A stretch of DNA of 64,000 nt from Marinobacter alexandrii. Lineage in GTDB: Bacteria; Pseudomonadota; Gammaproteobacteria; Pseudomonadales; Oleiphilaceae. Location of the stretch: NCBI RefSeq assembly GCF_005871205.1, contig NZ_SWKM01000012.1, positions 248,001-312,000 of the forward strand, written 5' to 3'. Position 1 is the first letter of the stretch; every line of letters starts with the position of its first letter. The position numbers and the translations under genes are program-made. Shown here in pieces: positions 1-8,755 of this stretch. The notes beneath the pieces were generated by a model that worked only from the letters and a program-made list of their open reading frames with translations, searched no databases and was not told the DNA's origin.

Positions 1-502
1 CAGTTTTCAGAGCACGCTCAACCGGACCATTGCCGAGTGCGAACGCAGCGGTAACGGGTTTGCGCTGGTGATCATGGATATCGATCACTTCAAGGTGGTA
101 AACGATACCCTCGGCCATGATGCCGGCGACCGGGTGTTACAAAACATCGGAAAGTGTCTGACAGAGCGGCTGCGGGCGACCGATGCTGTCGGCCGGCTGG
201 GTGGCGAGGAGTTCGGTTTGATCCTGAAGGATGTGAAAGCCGCTGCCGCCTTCGAGCTGATGGATGAATTGCGTCAGCGCATTGCCGGTTGTCATCTCGC
301 CTACGGACAGGCTTGCATCCGAGTGACCGCCTCATTCGGCCTCGCCCAATGGCCAGAGCATGGCCGAAGTGCCGAGGCGTTGTTCTGTATGGCAGACCGG
401 GGTCTATACACCGGTAAGCGCGCCGGTCGCAACTGCGTGGCCCAGGCCGATGGTGTAAAACAGTCCTCCTCACAATGTATTTCGGCTGGCCAGACGGGTT
501 AA
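1..502 (+). CDS. Diguanylate cyclase, C-terminal GGDEF domain (5' partial)
   Basis: The gene enters from outside the window. The frame is open from base 2 and the ATG at 68 is internal to the domain. The visible part is a GGDEF domain with the metal-binding stretch MDIDHFKVVND and the active-site loop GGEEF. An RATD sits five residues before the loop, which matches the RxxD inhibitory I-site. The protein therefore very probably makes cyclic-di-GMP from two GTP and is product-inhibited. The sensory N-terminus is missing, so its input signal is unknown. A short tail follows the domain. The next gene starts 50 bases downstream on the same strand. Confidence 0.93.
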   Translation, partial: SFQSTLNRTIAECERSGNGFALVIMDIDHFKVVNDTLGHDAGDRVLQNIGKCLTERLRATDAVGRLGGEEFGLILKDVKAAAAFELMDELRQRIAGCHLAYGQACIRVTASFGLAQWPEHGRSAEALFCMADRGLYTGKRAGRNCVAQADGVKQSSSQCISAGQTG

Positions 503-552
503 ATCGGGTACCCTTGGGGCATAACCCACACCTTGGAGGGACCGCCCCGGTT

Positions 553-1323
553 ATGTGCGAACTGCTGGCTATGAGTGCCAACACCCCCACCGATCTCTGT
601 TTCAGTTTTACCGGCCTGACTCGACGTGGTGGTGATACTGGTCCACACAAGGATGGCTGGGGTGTGGCGTTCTACGAAGGCAAGGGCGTGCGTGCGTTCC
701 ACGATGTCGACGCCAGTGCCAATTCGCGCCTGGCCGAAGTGGTGCAGACTCACCCGATCAAGAGCGAAGTGGCCGTTTGTCATATCCGACAGGCCAACGT
801 CGGTGAAATCTGCCTGGCCAATACCCATCCCTTTATCCGGGAGCTGTGGGGTCGCTACTGGGTATTTGCCCACAATGGCCAGATCACCGGGTTCCGCCCG
901 TCGCTAGGCTTCTACGAACAGGTAGGCGCCACCGACAGTGAGGCGTTGTTTTGTGACATCCTCAATCACCTGCGCCGGGACTGTGATCGCAATACCACGA
1001 CTGAAGTCATTGTAGAGCACCTGGTGGCGTTGGCCCGGGACTACGCCCGCCGGGGTATTTTCAATCTTCTGCTCAGCAACGGCGACTGGCTATTCACCTA
1101 CTGCAGCACCAAGATGGCCAGCATCACCCGCAGAGCGCCATTTGGCCCGGCGCGTCTGAAAGATGCCGATGTGATTGTCGATTTCGAATCCGAGACCACT
1201 CCCAATGACATAGTCAGTGTGATCGTGACCGAACCACTCACCACCGACGAGGTCTGGGACATCTACCAGCCCGGGGAATGGCGCCTGTGGCGTAAGGGCG
1301 AGGTGGTGATGTCCGGAACGTAA
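553..1323 (+). CDS. Class II glutamine amidotransferase (YafJ-like)
   Basis: Length is 256 residues. I start it at 553 because this exposes Cys2 (MCELLAM), the N-terminal nucleophile of Ntn-type glutaminases, and a GGAGG-like site ends 12 bases upstream. Supporting motifs are the HKDGWG region, CHIRQAN and FAHNGQI, which position the glutamine substrate and oxyanion hole in this superfamily. The protein is a stand-alone GATase_4 domain with no synthase partner domain, like E. coli YafJ, so its ammonia acceptor or physiological substrate is unknown. It is cytoplasmic. It ends 19 bases before the convergent hydrolase gene. Confidence 0.9.
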   Translation: MCELLAMSANTPTDLCFSFTGLTRRGGDTGPHKDGWGVAFYEGKGVRAFHDVDASANSRLAEVVQTHPIKSEVAVCHIRQANVGEICLANTHPFIRELWGRYWVFAHNGQITGFRPSLGFYEQVGATDSEALFCDILNHLRRDCDRNTTTEVIVEHLVALARDYARRGIFNLLLSNGDWLFTYCSTKMASITRRAPFGPARLKDADVIVDFESETTPNDIVSVIVTEPLTTDEVWDIYQPGEWRLWRKGEVVMSGT

Positions 1324-1342
1324 GACCTCGCCCGGGATTAGT

Positions 1343-2248
1343 TCACTGCAGGGTGCGGCGGTTTCCGGTTTGGTATTCCGGAGCGACATAGGCTTGTATC
1401 TCGCTTTTGAACTTGGCCACCAGCTCACTGTTATCCTTGTCCCAGGGGTGAAAACCCGGCCTGAAATAGTCCAGCCAGGCCGGAATCAGGCTGGAAAAGT
1501 TGCCGTTACGTCCCCAGAGGCGCCAAAGGCCCTTCGCTGAGGATGTGAGCGAAAAGTTCCTGCGGTCGCTGAGCATCATTCGGCCGGTAAACCATGTCGT
1601 CACCACGCCCAGAATTGCCGTACTCACCAAGAGGTAGGCAGTGCGCTCGAGATAGGTGCCGCCGGCCTGCTGGAACACGTCGTAGGCCACCGCCTTGTGC
1701 TCGGTTTCTTCAATGGCATGCCAGACCCAAAGTGGGCGCATACCCTCGTCCATTTCTTCTCGCACGTCGTCCCGTTCCAGCAGCATATCTGCCATCATTG
1801 CGGTGATATGTTCGAGGGCGCAGGTTACCGCAAGTTGATGTCGCTTCGGCAGCATCCGGACAGCATCAAGAAGTACCTTGAGGTCCTCCTCCATGACCTC
1901 CACTGGCGCGCCCTGATCGCGCACGTGCTGGTTCATGGCCGTGTGCTCAAGGGAGTGCATGGCTTCCTGTCCGATAAAGCCCCGAACCTCCTCCTTCAGT
2001 TTCGGGTCTTGGAGCATTCCGCGGAAGGCCCGCACCGAATCCACGAAGAATTGCTCGCCCTGTGGAAAAAGCACCGACAGCGCATTCATGGTGTGACTCA
2101 CCAGATAGTTCTGGCCGATCCAGTAGCGAGGCACTTGCTCCCCGAATTCGAAGCCCATGCGTTGAGGTTTGATACTGACATTGTCCGGCGTATTCGATGC
2201 CTGTGTGCTGGTGACGGGTGTTGTTTCGGGTGTTTTTGAGCTCAGCAT
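1343..2248 (-). CDS. Predicted metal-dependent hydrolase (PF10118-type)
   Basis: Length is 301 residues from the ATG at 2248, which has AAGGAGT six bases upstream. An in-frame upstream start at 2299 lacks such a site. The sequence resembles the family annotated as predicted metal-dependent hydrolase: a largely helical protein with spaced acidic/His motifs (GQEAMHSLEH, ALEHITA, HAIEETEHKAVAYDV) arranged like a di-metal carboxylate helical bundle. The metal and the substrate are not known to me. A hydrophobic stretch (LLVSTAILGVVTTWFT) may touch the membrane. It is divergent from the AraC-family regulator, the likely controller. Function beyond the family name is unassigned. Confidence 0.8.
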   Translation of the reverse strand: MLSSKTPETTPVTSTQASNTPDNVSIKPQRMGFEFGEQVPRYWIGQNYLVSHTMNALSVLFPQGEQFFVDSVRAFRGMLQDPKLKEEVRGFIGQEAMHSLEHTAMNQHVRDQGAPVEVMEEDLKVLLDAVRMLPKRHQLAVTCALEHITAMMADMLLERDDVREEMDEGMRPLWVWHAIEETEHKAVAYDVFQQAGGTYLERTAYLLVSTAILGVVTTWFTGRMMLSDRRNFSLTSSAKGLWRLWGRNGNFSSLIPAWLDYFRPGFHPWDKDNSELVAKFKSEIQAYVAPEYQTGNRRTLQ

Positions 2249-2469
2249 GGATGACTCCTTACCTTGGCTGATGTCCTGTAGCCAGTCTGTGAGAGTCAAT
2301 GATCCAAAGGAATGCGCGAACGGGACGGCTACCGTTCAGGTTGGGCCATAGCCTGGCCATGATTGACTGTGCTGACGCCTGCCGCCCTTTTCCCGCCCCA
2401 CTGTGGTGCTGTTGGGCTTTTGCTAGAGTCCGGGGAGTGTCGTTGTAAACTTCCGTGAAGGACCCTTAG

Positions 2470-3576
2470 ATGGCAACAACAGGCAAGGACAACGAGTGGC
2501 GAATGTTGGGGCTGTTCCTGGTACCCGGTGTTTACATGCGGGTCCTGGCCGAGACCGTTCGTCAGCTGGGCTATAACGATCGCAGGCTCTATGAGGGGCT
2601 GGCGTTCGGCCCAGAGGATCTCAAATCGAACGACAGCCGGGTCTTCGTTACCGACGCCATGGTCATGGCCCAGCGGTCAGTGGAGATGGCGGGCAAGGAT
2701 GGCCTGAGCTTCGCCTTGGCCCGGGAGCTGCGTCTCACCATCCACGGCACCCTGGGCTTTGCTGCGCTCACCAGCCCCACCTTTGAAGGCGCATTGAATT
2801 CGGTGCACCGGTACCTGCAATTGCGAGCACCGTTCCTCAGCATGAAGCAGTCCCTGAATGACGACCGGGTGCTGGTGCAGCTGTGCAGCGAGTTCGAAGT
2901 ACCCGAGCTCTACCCCTTTTTGTCTGAAACGGTCAGTGCCACACTGATTTTTCTCACTGAACAATTGCTGGACCGGGATGACGCCGAACGCCGGGGCTTT
3001 GCCCTGGAGGCCGGCAAACTGCCGGGTGTCAGCGTGCGCCTCAGTAGCCCGGAGCCTGCCTATTACAGCCGGTTTGCAGGTCAGCTGCCGGTGCAGTTCC
3101 ATTACGGCCAGCCGGAAGTCATGCTGGTGTTCCCCAAAGGCCTGCTGGATGTGCGCATGCGACTGGCTGATGCAGAAGCCTCGGAGATGGCGCGGGACCA
3201 GTGTGAATTCGAGCTGCAAAAGGCGCTGAAAGAACAAGGCGACATCACCCTCGCCATCCGCAACATGTTGCGCATGATGCCTGGCCCATTGCCGTCTCTG
3301 GAGGATATGGCAGAACGCTTCTGCGTGTCTTCCCGAACCCTGAAACGGCGCCTGGCCGAGAAAGACACCCACTATCGGGAGATTGTTGAATCGGTGTTGA
3401 AAGACCGCGCAATTCAGTTGCTGCGCTACACCAGCCAGTCAGTCAGCGAGATTGCCTACGAGTTGGGGTACGCGGATCTGTCGAATTTCAGCCGGGCGTT
3501 TCGCAAGTGGACGGGGAAGTCGGCCAGTGAGTTTCGTGAGGGTGGGCCGGATCCGGCGCCTGAATTGGGGCCCTGA
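2470..3576 (+). CDS. AraC-family transcriptional regulator
   Basis: Length is 368 residues with AAGGA upstream of the ATG. The N-terminal ~220 residues match the arabinose-binding-like sensing domain (PF12625 type) found in OruR/VqsM-like regulators. The C-terminal ~100 residues form the double helix-turn-helix of AraC proteins (LEDMAERFCVSSRTLKRRL, then VSEIAYELGYADLSNFSRAF). It is a DNA-binding activator or repressor whose ligand is unknown. Divergent placement 221 bases from the metal-dependent hydrolase gene suggests it regulates that gene. Confidence 0.92.
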   Translation: MATTGKDNEWRMLGLFLVPGVYMRVLAETVRQLGYNDRRLYEGLAFGPEDLKSNDSRVFVTDAMVMAQRSVEMAGKDGLSFALARELRLTIHGTLGFAALTSPTFEGALNSVHRYLQLRAPFLSMKQSLNDDRVLVQLCSEFEVPELYPFLSETVSATLIFLTEQLLDRDDAERRGFALEAGKLPGVSVRLSSPEPAYYSRFAGQLPVQFHYGQPEVMLVFPKGLLDVRMRLADAEASEMARDQCEFELQKALKEQGDITLAIRNMLRMMPGPLPSLEDMAERFCVSSRTLKRRLAEKDTHYREIVESVLKDRAIQLLRYTSQSVSEIAYELGYADLSNFSRAFRKWTGKSASEFREGGPDPAPELGP

Positions 3577-3707
3577 GTTGGGTTCTTGGGGTCTCTTTTT
3601 TGGGAGTGGGGTCGCAGGGGGGGTGACCTCGCGAAGGGCCGTCCTATAGATTCTTGTCCATTAGTTCTTTGAATTCAGTAACTATGCCCCTATTGTCTGT
3701 CGGACGG

Positions 3708-3788
3708 GGGTCAGATTAGTTTTCCCGCCAGGAAAAAGATGTCTGAGCGCAGCGAGTTGTTTTTCCCAAGGGAAAACTAATCTGACCC
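3708..3788. repeat. Palindromic REP-like element A
   Basis: A perfect 19-bp inverted repeat (3708-3726 with 3770-3788, starting GGGTCAGATT) encloses a 43-base core. Inside, GGAAAAA (3731-3737) pairs with TTTTTCC (3760-3766). The apex reads GTCTGAGCGCAGCGAG. GCGCAGC there fits the GCGNAGC class of compact, very stable DNA mini-hairpins. The core is shared with element B at 4714-4810 while the arms are not. It lies between the AraC regulator and the TM2 gene. It could also act as a transcription-terminating hairpin. Confidence 0.75.
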
Positions 3789-3857
3789 TCGGCCAGCCAC
3801 CAAGCTCTGCAGGCCAGGTAGCTGCTCAAACCAGTCGATGAGCTAGAAGGAGAAGGA

Positions 3858-4265
3858 ATGGAAGCTCGAACGGACACCCACAGTAAACTCTTTGGCTATC
3901 TGCTCTGGATCTTCGGATTCCTGGGTTCCCACCGCTTTTACTACGGTAAGCCGATTACCGGCACCATCTGGTTCTTCACACTGGGACTACTGTTCATTGG
4001 CTGGATCATTGACCTGTTCCTGATTCCGGCCATGGACCGGGAGGCGGACTTGCGGTTCCGGGACGGCGAGGTCAGCTACAACATCGGCTGGCTGTTGCTG
4101 ACCTTCACCGGGGTCTTTGGTTTGCACCGGATGTACCAGGGCAAGTGGATCACCGGCATTCTCTACCTGCTCACCGGCGGCCTGTTCCTGCTGGGTGTGT
4201 TGTACGATTTCTGGACCCTGAACGACCAGCTCTCCGAACGCAACAAGGAACGGCGGTTCGGCTGA
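3858..4265 (+). CDS. TM2 domain-containing membrane protein
   Basis: Length is 135 residues, with AGAAGGAG just before the ATG. Two tandem TM2-like units are visible. Each has a short turn (FLGSHRFYYGK; FGLHRMYQGK) between hydrophobic helices, and each second helix runs to a charged segment. The protein should be an inner-membrane protein with about four transmembrane segments. TM2 proteins have no single established bacterial function. It is flanked by palindromic element A upstream and the convergent nirD downstream. Confidence 0.85.
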   Translation: MEARTDTHSKLFGYLLWIFGFLGSHRFYYGKPITGTIWFFTLGLLFIGWIIDLFLIPAMDREADLRFRDGEVSYNIGWLLLTFTGVFGLHRMYQGKWITGILYLLTGGLFLLGVLYDFWTLNDQLSERNKERRFG

Positions 4266-4298
4266 TCACCGGGCTGCCGCCTTTTTGTCAGACCCGGT

Positions 4299-4667
4299 TC
4301 AGGCGGCCTCGGTTTCCGACTGATTGACGGCAACCTCAAGCCGAATCTCGTCACCGTCCAATAACACGGGGTAGGTTTTAACAGACACCGCCTCGTCCTC
4401 CAGGCACTGACCCGTCACCAGGTTGAAATGCTGTTTGTATAACGGCGACGCCACTACCGGCTGCCCCTTCAAGTCGCCGGTAAGCCCCCGGGCCAGCACA
4501 TTGGCGCCGCTGAACGGGTCGGTGTGACTGATGGCAAACAAAGCCGGCAGCCGATGCGGCAGATAAAACACCGCCACCGGCCCATCTTCGGTCCACACCG
4601 CGATGCCCGATTCCGGCACCAGATCGCCAACAGTACAAACCGCATCCCAATAAGTACGAGCTTTCAT
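4299..4667 (-). CDS. nirD: Nitrite reductase [NAD(P)H] small subunit
   Basis: Length is 122 residues. It matches the NirD Rieske-like fold that partners NirB, including the VPESGIAVW and VASPLYKQHFNLVTGQCLED segments. As usual for NirD, the Rieske Cys/His cluster ligands are absent, so it is structural rather than redox-active. It lies downstream of nirB on the same strand, separated by a 162-base gap that contains palindromic element B. The pair reduces nitrite to ammonium in the cytoplasm. Confidence 0.95.
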   Translation of the reverse strand: MKARTYWDAVCTVGDLVPESGIAVWTEDGPVAVFYLPHRLPALFAISHTDPFSGANVLARGLTGDLKGQPVVASPLYKQHFNLVTGQCLEDEAVSVKTYPVLLDGDEIRLEVAVNQSETEAA

Positions 4668-4713
4668 AGTTTTGCTCCTTTAATCCTTAGCTGTCGATAT
4701 TCGAAAGTTCTGT

Positions 4714-4810
4714 GAGTGAGGGGTATGGGGGTACTTTTCTGTCAGGGAAAAGATGTCTGAGCGAAGCGAGTTATTTTCCCAGAAGAAAAATACCCCCATG
4801 CCCCTCGCTC
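4714..4810. repeat. Palindromic REP-like element B, between nirB and nirD
   Basis: The outer arms are 4714-4733 and 4791-4810. They pair over 20 positions, and the only two imperfect pairs are T-G, which are wobble pairs if the plus strand is RNA. The inner stem is GGGAAAA/TTTTCCC and the apex is GTCTGAGCGAAGCGAG, including GCGAAGC, the classic ultra-stable DNA mini-hairpin. The core is nearly identical to element A, but the arms (GGGGTATGGGGGTA type) are unrelated to the arms of A. Confidence 0.75.
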
Positions 4811-4829
4811 CACCCACAAAATCAAAAGG

Positions 4830-7337
4830 CTAGGCCGACTCAAGCACCGGCCGCCGCTGATCCCGCTCCGTCGTCCACTGCTGCACCGGATCCTTCTGCG
4901 CCGGTGCATTCACAAACTCCCGGAACCGCTTCCGTTTCTCCGGATCCTCCACCGCGGTCTTCCACTCACACTGGTAAGTTCCAACAATGCCGTCCATGTG
5001 CTCTTCCAGTTCCGCACAGATCCCCAGACTGTCCTCCAGTACCACCTGCTTCAGATACTCCAGGCCGCCCTCCAGGTTCTCCATCCAGACACTGGTGCGC
5101 TGCAGCCGATCGGCGGTGCGGACATAGAGCATCACCACCCGGTCGATGGTGCGGATCAGTTCCTCGTCCGACAGGTCGGTGGCAAACAGATCGGCGTGGC
5201 GCGGACGCATGCCGCCATTGCCGCAGACATACAGGTTCCAGCCGTTTTCGGTGGCGATCACCCCGAAGTCCTTGCTCTGGGCCTCGGCGCACTCGCGGGT
5301 GCAGCCGGAGACCGCCATCTTGACCTTGTGCGGTGCCCGTAGGCCCTTGTAGCGGTCCTCCAGGCGGATCGCCATACCGACACTGTCTTGCACACCATAG
5401 CGGCACCAAGTGCTGCCGACGCAGGATTTCACTGTCCGCAGGGACTTGCCGTAGGCGTGGCCGGTCTCGAAGCCGGCGGCGATCAGCTTTTCCCAGATCT
5501 CCGGCAACTCACTCAGAGTGGCGCCAAACAGGTCGACCCGTTGGCCGCCGGTGATCTTGGTGTAAAGGTTGTACTGCTTGGCCACCTCGCCCAGCACAAT
5601 CAGCTTGTCCGGAGTGATCTCACCACCGGGAATACGCGGCACGATGGAATAGGTGCCGTTCTTCTGCATGTTGGCCATGAAGGTGTCGTTGGTGTCCTGA
5701 AGCGGCACATGGTCAGTGGCCAGAATGTGTTCGTTCCAGCAGCTGGCCAGGATTGAGCCCACCGCCGGTTTGCAGATGTCGCAGCCGTGGCCACGGCCGT
5801 GCTGCCGAATCAGGGTGGCAAAAGTGCGAATGCCATTCACCTTGACCAGGTGGAACAGCTCCTGGCGGCTGTACGGGAAGTGTTCGCACAGGTCCTTGCT
5901 GACCTCCACACCGCGTTTTTCCAGTTCGCTGTCGACCACGTTTTTCAGCAGTGCGGTACAGCCGCCGCAGCCGGTACTGGCCTTGGTTTCGGATTTGACG
6001 CTGCCAAGGTCGCCGCAGCCGGCATCAATGGCGCCGCAGATGTCGCCCTTGGTGACGTTGTGGCAGGAACAGATCGACGCGGTTTCCGGCAAGGCATCCG
6101 GGCCCAGGGCCGGGGCGCCGCCCTGGCTCTCTGGCAGGATCAGGGTTTCCGGATTGTCCGGCAGGGCAATGCCATTGAGGGCGTACTGCAGCAGGGTGTC
6201 GTAGTGACTGTTGTCGCCCACCAGGATGGCACCGAGCAGTTTCTTGCCATCCTCGCTGACCACCATGCGGCGGTAATGGCCAACCTGTTCGTCGTTGAAA
6301 CGGATGTTGCGGGCGCCCGGGGTCTGGCCGTGGGCATCGCCGATGGAGCCGACATCCACGCCCAGCAGTTTCAGCTTGGTACTCATGTCGGCGCCGGTGA
6401 AGGCGGCGTCCTGATCGCCGTTCAACACCGACGCCAGGGTACGGGCCATGGTGTAGCCGGGGGCGACCAGGCCGAAAATACGCTGGTCCCAGAGTGCGCA
6501 CTCGCCAATGGCGTGGATGTGCGGGTCCGAGGTGGTGCATTGATCATTCACCACGATGCCGCCGCGTTCGCCGACCTCAAGGCCGCTGCTGCGGGCCAGG
6601 GCATCCTGGGGCCGGATACCGGCGGAGAACACGATCAGGTCGGTTTCCAGGTGGCTGTCATCGTTGAAGTTCATGCGCAGGCGAGCTTCTTCACCGGCTA
6701 CGATAGCGGTGGTGGCCTTTTCAGTGTGTACCTGCACACCCAGCTCTTCGATCTTGTGGCGCAGCAGCGCACCGCCGTCGGTGTCCAGCTGCACCGGCAT
6801 CAGCCGCGGCGCAAACTCCACCACGTGGGCCTGCAGGCCCAGGCTCTTCAGGGCGTTGGCGGCTTCCAGACCGAGTAGGCCGCCGCCCACCACGACACCG
6901 GATTTGCCAGCCTGAGCGCTGGCACGGATAGCGTCCAGATCCTCCAGGGTGCGATAGACAAAGCAGTGCGGGTGCTCCCTACCCTCAATGGGTGGCACGA
7001 ACGGGTAGGAACCGGTGGCCAGCACCAGCTCATCGTAGTTGTAATCGCCCTTGGGGGTGGTCACTGTGCGCTGGTCGCGATCCAGGCCAGTCACCGGCTC
7101 GTTCAGCAGCAACTGGATGCCCTGTTCGGTGTACCAGTCTGAAGTGCCCATGGCGAGATCGGTGTGGGTGGACCCGGCAAAGTATTCCGACAGGTGCACC
7201 CGGTCATAGGCGAGCTGTTTTTCTTCGCCAAAGACCAGAATGTCATACTCTGCAGCGGCGGGGCTGGCGACCAGCTGTTCAAGGAAGTGGTGGCCAACCA
7301 TGCCATTGCCAACGACGATCAGGGTTTTCTTGCTCAT
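4830..7337 (-). CDS. nirB: Nitrite reductase [NAD(P)H] large subunit
   Basis: Length is 835 residues, normal for NirB. The order is an N-terminal FAD fold (VVGNGMVGHH at 8-17), an NAD(P)H fold (VVVGGGLLGLEAA at 148-160), a BFD-type [2Fe-2S] domain (Cys 423, 425, 457, 460), then nitrite/sulfite-reductase domains. The latter carry the four siroheme/[4Fe-4S] cysteines C639, C645, C679 and C683 (C-x5-C and C-x3-C). It catalyses six-electron reduction of nitrite to ammonium. It lies 27 bases downstream of the NasC-like flavoprotein gene. Both should be expressed from the sigma54 promoter and NasR leader at 8637-8771. Confidence 0.97.
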   Translation of the reverse strand: MSKKTLIVVGNGMVGHHFLEQLVASPAAAEYDILVFGEEKQLAYDRVHLSEYFAGSTHTDLAMGTSDWYTEQGIQLLLNEPVTGLDRDQRTVTTPKGDYNYDELVLATGSYPFVPPIEGREHPHCFVYRTLEDLDAIRASAQAGKSGVVVGGGLLGLEAANALKSLGLQAHVVEFAPRLMPVQLDTDGGALLRHKIEELGVQVHTEKATTAIVAGEEARLRMNFNDDSHLETDLIVFSAGIRPQDALARSSGLEVGERGGIVVNDQCTTSDPHIHAIGECALWDQRIFGLVAPGYTMARTLASVLNGDQDAAFTGADMSTKLKLLGVDVGSIGDAHGQTPGARNIRFNDEQVGHYRRMVVSEDGKKLLGAILVGDNSHYDTLLQYALNGIALPDNPETLILPESQGGAPALGPDALPETASICSCHNVTKGDICGAIDAGCGDLGSVKSETKASTGCGGCTALLKNVVDSELEKRGVEVSKDLCEHFPYSRQELFHLVKVNGIRTFATLIRQHGRGHGCDICKPAVGSILASCWNEHILATDHVPLQDTNDTFMANMQKNGTYSIVPRIPGGEITPDKLIVLGEVAKQYNLYTKITGGQRVDLFGATLSELPEIWEKLIAAGFETGHAYGKSLRTVKSCVGSTWCRYGVQDSVGMAIRLEDRYKGLRAPHKVKMAVSGCTRECAEAQSKDFGVIATENGWNLYVCGNGGMRPRHADLFATDLSDEELIRTIDRVVMLYVRTADRLQRTSVWMENLEGGLEYLKQVVLEDSLGICAELEEHMDGIVGTYQCEWKTAVEDPEKRKRFREFVNAPAQKDPVQQWTTERDQRRPVLESA

Positions 7338-7364
7338 GGTGATGTCCTCTCTCCTGGCAGCGGC

Positions 7365-8597
7365 TTAGGCCGCTGCCTCACAAAATGGTTTGCCAAAGGG
7401 CAGTTGGGCTCGAATCTCGGCGATATCGGTGCGGTCTGTGATCAGTTCCTGGTACCAGGGACCCTGGCTGGTGCTGCCAATCAGCACCACACCGACCAGG
7501 CGGTTCTCGCGGACCAGCAGGTGGCTGTAACTGCCGGTATCAAAATCCCGGAAGATCAGTGATTCTGTGGCCTCGTCCGGAGCCTGCTGGCCGCAGGAAA
7601 ACACCGGCACGTCGCTGATCTTGAGCCGGGTGGCGATCACCGAGGGTGCCCAGCGGGCAGCACCGGTGTTTTCCGCAAGCACCCGGGCCAGTATCCGGGC
7701 CTGCTGGTAGCCGGGCTCCACCAGACCGAAGGTTTCGTTGTCCAGTTCGCAGCACTCGCCCAGGGCGTAGATGTCGGGGTCGCTGGTGCGCAGCTGCGGA
7801 TTCACCCGAATGCCCCGGCCACAGTCCAGGCCGGCCGCCTCGGCCAGTTCCCGGTTCGGCACTATGCCGGTGGCAATCACCACCAGATCGGTGCTGATCA
7901 GGGTCTGGTCGCTCAGTTGCACAGCCCGGACCCGGTTTCGGCCCAGCAGTTGAAGCGGTGCGGTGGCGGTGAGAATGTTTAGACCCTTGCGGTCCAGGGC
8001 CTCGGCCAACAGTTGGCCGCCCACTGCGTCCAGCTGCCGGTTCAACAGGTAGTTGCTGCGGTGGAGCACGGTGACGGCAACGCCGCGACGATGCAGGCCG
8101 GCCGCCGCCTCCAGGCCCAGAAATCCGCCGCCAACCACGACCGCGCGCTGCCGGGTTTCGCTCTGCTTGATCAATGTCCGGGTGTCGTTGATATCCCGGA
8201 AGTAGCGGACACCATCCAGGTCCTCACCCGGGAGCCCAAGTTGCCCCGGCCGGGAGCCGGTAGCCAGTACCAGCGTGTCGTAACGCTGGCTGCGACCGGT
8301 CATGGTGGTCACGGTGCGCTCTCGACGGTTGATGGAGCGCACCGGTTCGCCGTGATGAACCTGGATGCCGTGGCTGGCAAACCAGTCATCGGGCTTCAGC
8401 GTCAGGCTGTCCTCATCGGCATCACCGCTCAAAAGCGCCGATAACTGAATGCGGTTATAAGCCGGCCGGCTCTCGCCGTTGAACACAATGATGCTCTGGT
8501 AGGGCACCGGCGCCTGGGCCATCAGTTCCTCAAGGAAGCGTTGGGCCACCATACCGTGACCACAGACCACCAATGTGCGTTGCCTGTTTCCGCTCAT
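7365..8597 (-). CDS. NasC-like NAD(P)H:FAD oxidoreductase, probable electron donor to nitrate reductase
   Basis: Length is 410 residues from the ATG at 8597, with a GGGGG stretch upstream. Upstream in-frame starts would run into the leader terminator. It is a two-dinucleotide-fold flavoprotein (VVCGHGMVAQRF near the N-terminus, VVVGGGFLGLEAA mid-protein, ALGECCELD FAD motif). It resembles the N-terminal half of NirB but lacks the [2Fe-2S] and siroheme domains. Klebsiella NasC, the electron-transfer subunit of assimilatory nitrate reductase, is the closest analogue in role, and nasA in this window has no other obvious dedicated partner. The partner assignment is inferred. Confidence 0.8.
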   Translation of the reverse strand: MSGNRQRTLVVCGHGMVAQRFLEELMAQAPVPYQSIIVFNGESRPAYNRIQLSALLSGDADEDSLTLKPDDWFASHGIQVHHGEPVRSINRRERTVTTMTGRSQRYDTLVLATGSRPGQLGLPGEDLDGVRYFRDINDTRTLIKQSETRQRAVVVGGGFLGLEAAAGLHRRGVAVTVLHRSNYLLNRQLDAVGGQLLAEALDRKGLNILTATAPLQLLGRNRVRAVQLSDQTLISTDLVVIATGIVPNRELAEAAGLDCGRGIRVNPQLRTSDPDIYALGECCELDNETFGLVEPGYQQARILARVLAENTGAARWAPSVIATRLKISDVPVFSCGQQAPDEATESLIFRDFDTGSYSHLLVRENRLVGVVLIGSTSQGPWYQELITDRTDIAEIRAQLPFGKPFCEAAA

Positions 8598-8636
8598 AGT
8601 CGTGCCCCCATTTCCTGAACTGTTTTCTGGACCCAT

Positions 8637-8681
8637 AAAAAAACCGGAGCATCTCATCCCCAAGGGAAATCGATGGTCCGG
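8637..8681 (-). terminator. Leader terminator of the nasC-nirBD operon
   Basis: Read on the minus strand, CCGGA (8681-8677) pairs with TCCGG (8648-8644), with further pairing inside (CATC/GATG). A run of seven T follows (8643-8637). It lies between the sigma54 promoter and the first gene, so it should stop transcription unless antitermination occurs. Its 5' arm overlaps the 3' arm of the hexaloop hairpin at 8678-8693. Confidence 0.8.
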
Positions 8682-8693
8682 CGCCAATGCCAA
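8678..8693 (-). promoter_or_regulatory. ANTAR-type hexaloop hairpin (NasR target), nasC-nirBD leader
   Basis: On the minus strand TTGGC-ATTGGC-GCCGG forms a five-pair stem (two G-T) closing a six-base loop with A at position 1 and G at position 4, the hallmark of ANTAR RNA targets. The 3' arm GCCGG is shared with the terminator stem, so the two folds exclude each other. A second, stronger hairpin upstream (8712-8731, CCGGCC/GGCCGG, eight-base loop starting AAGG) is the candidate first hairpin. Confidence 0.72.
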
Positions 8694-8755
8694 CAACAAT
8701 GATCTGATGATCCGGCCGAATCCTTGGCCGGGACGTTCATCCTTGTAAAAGACTT

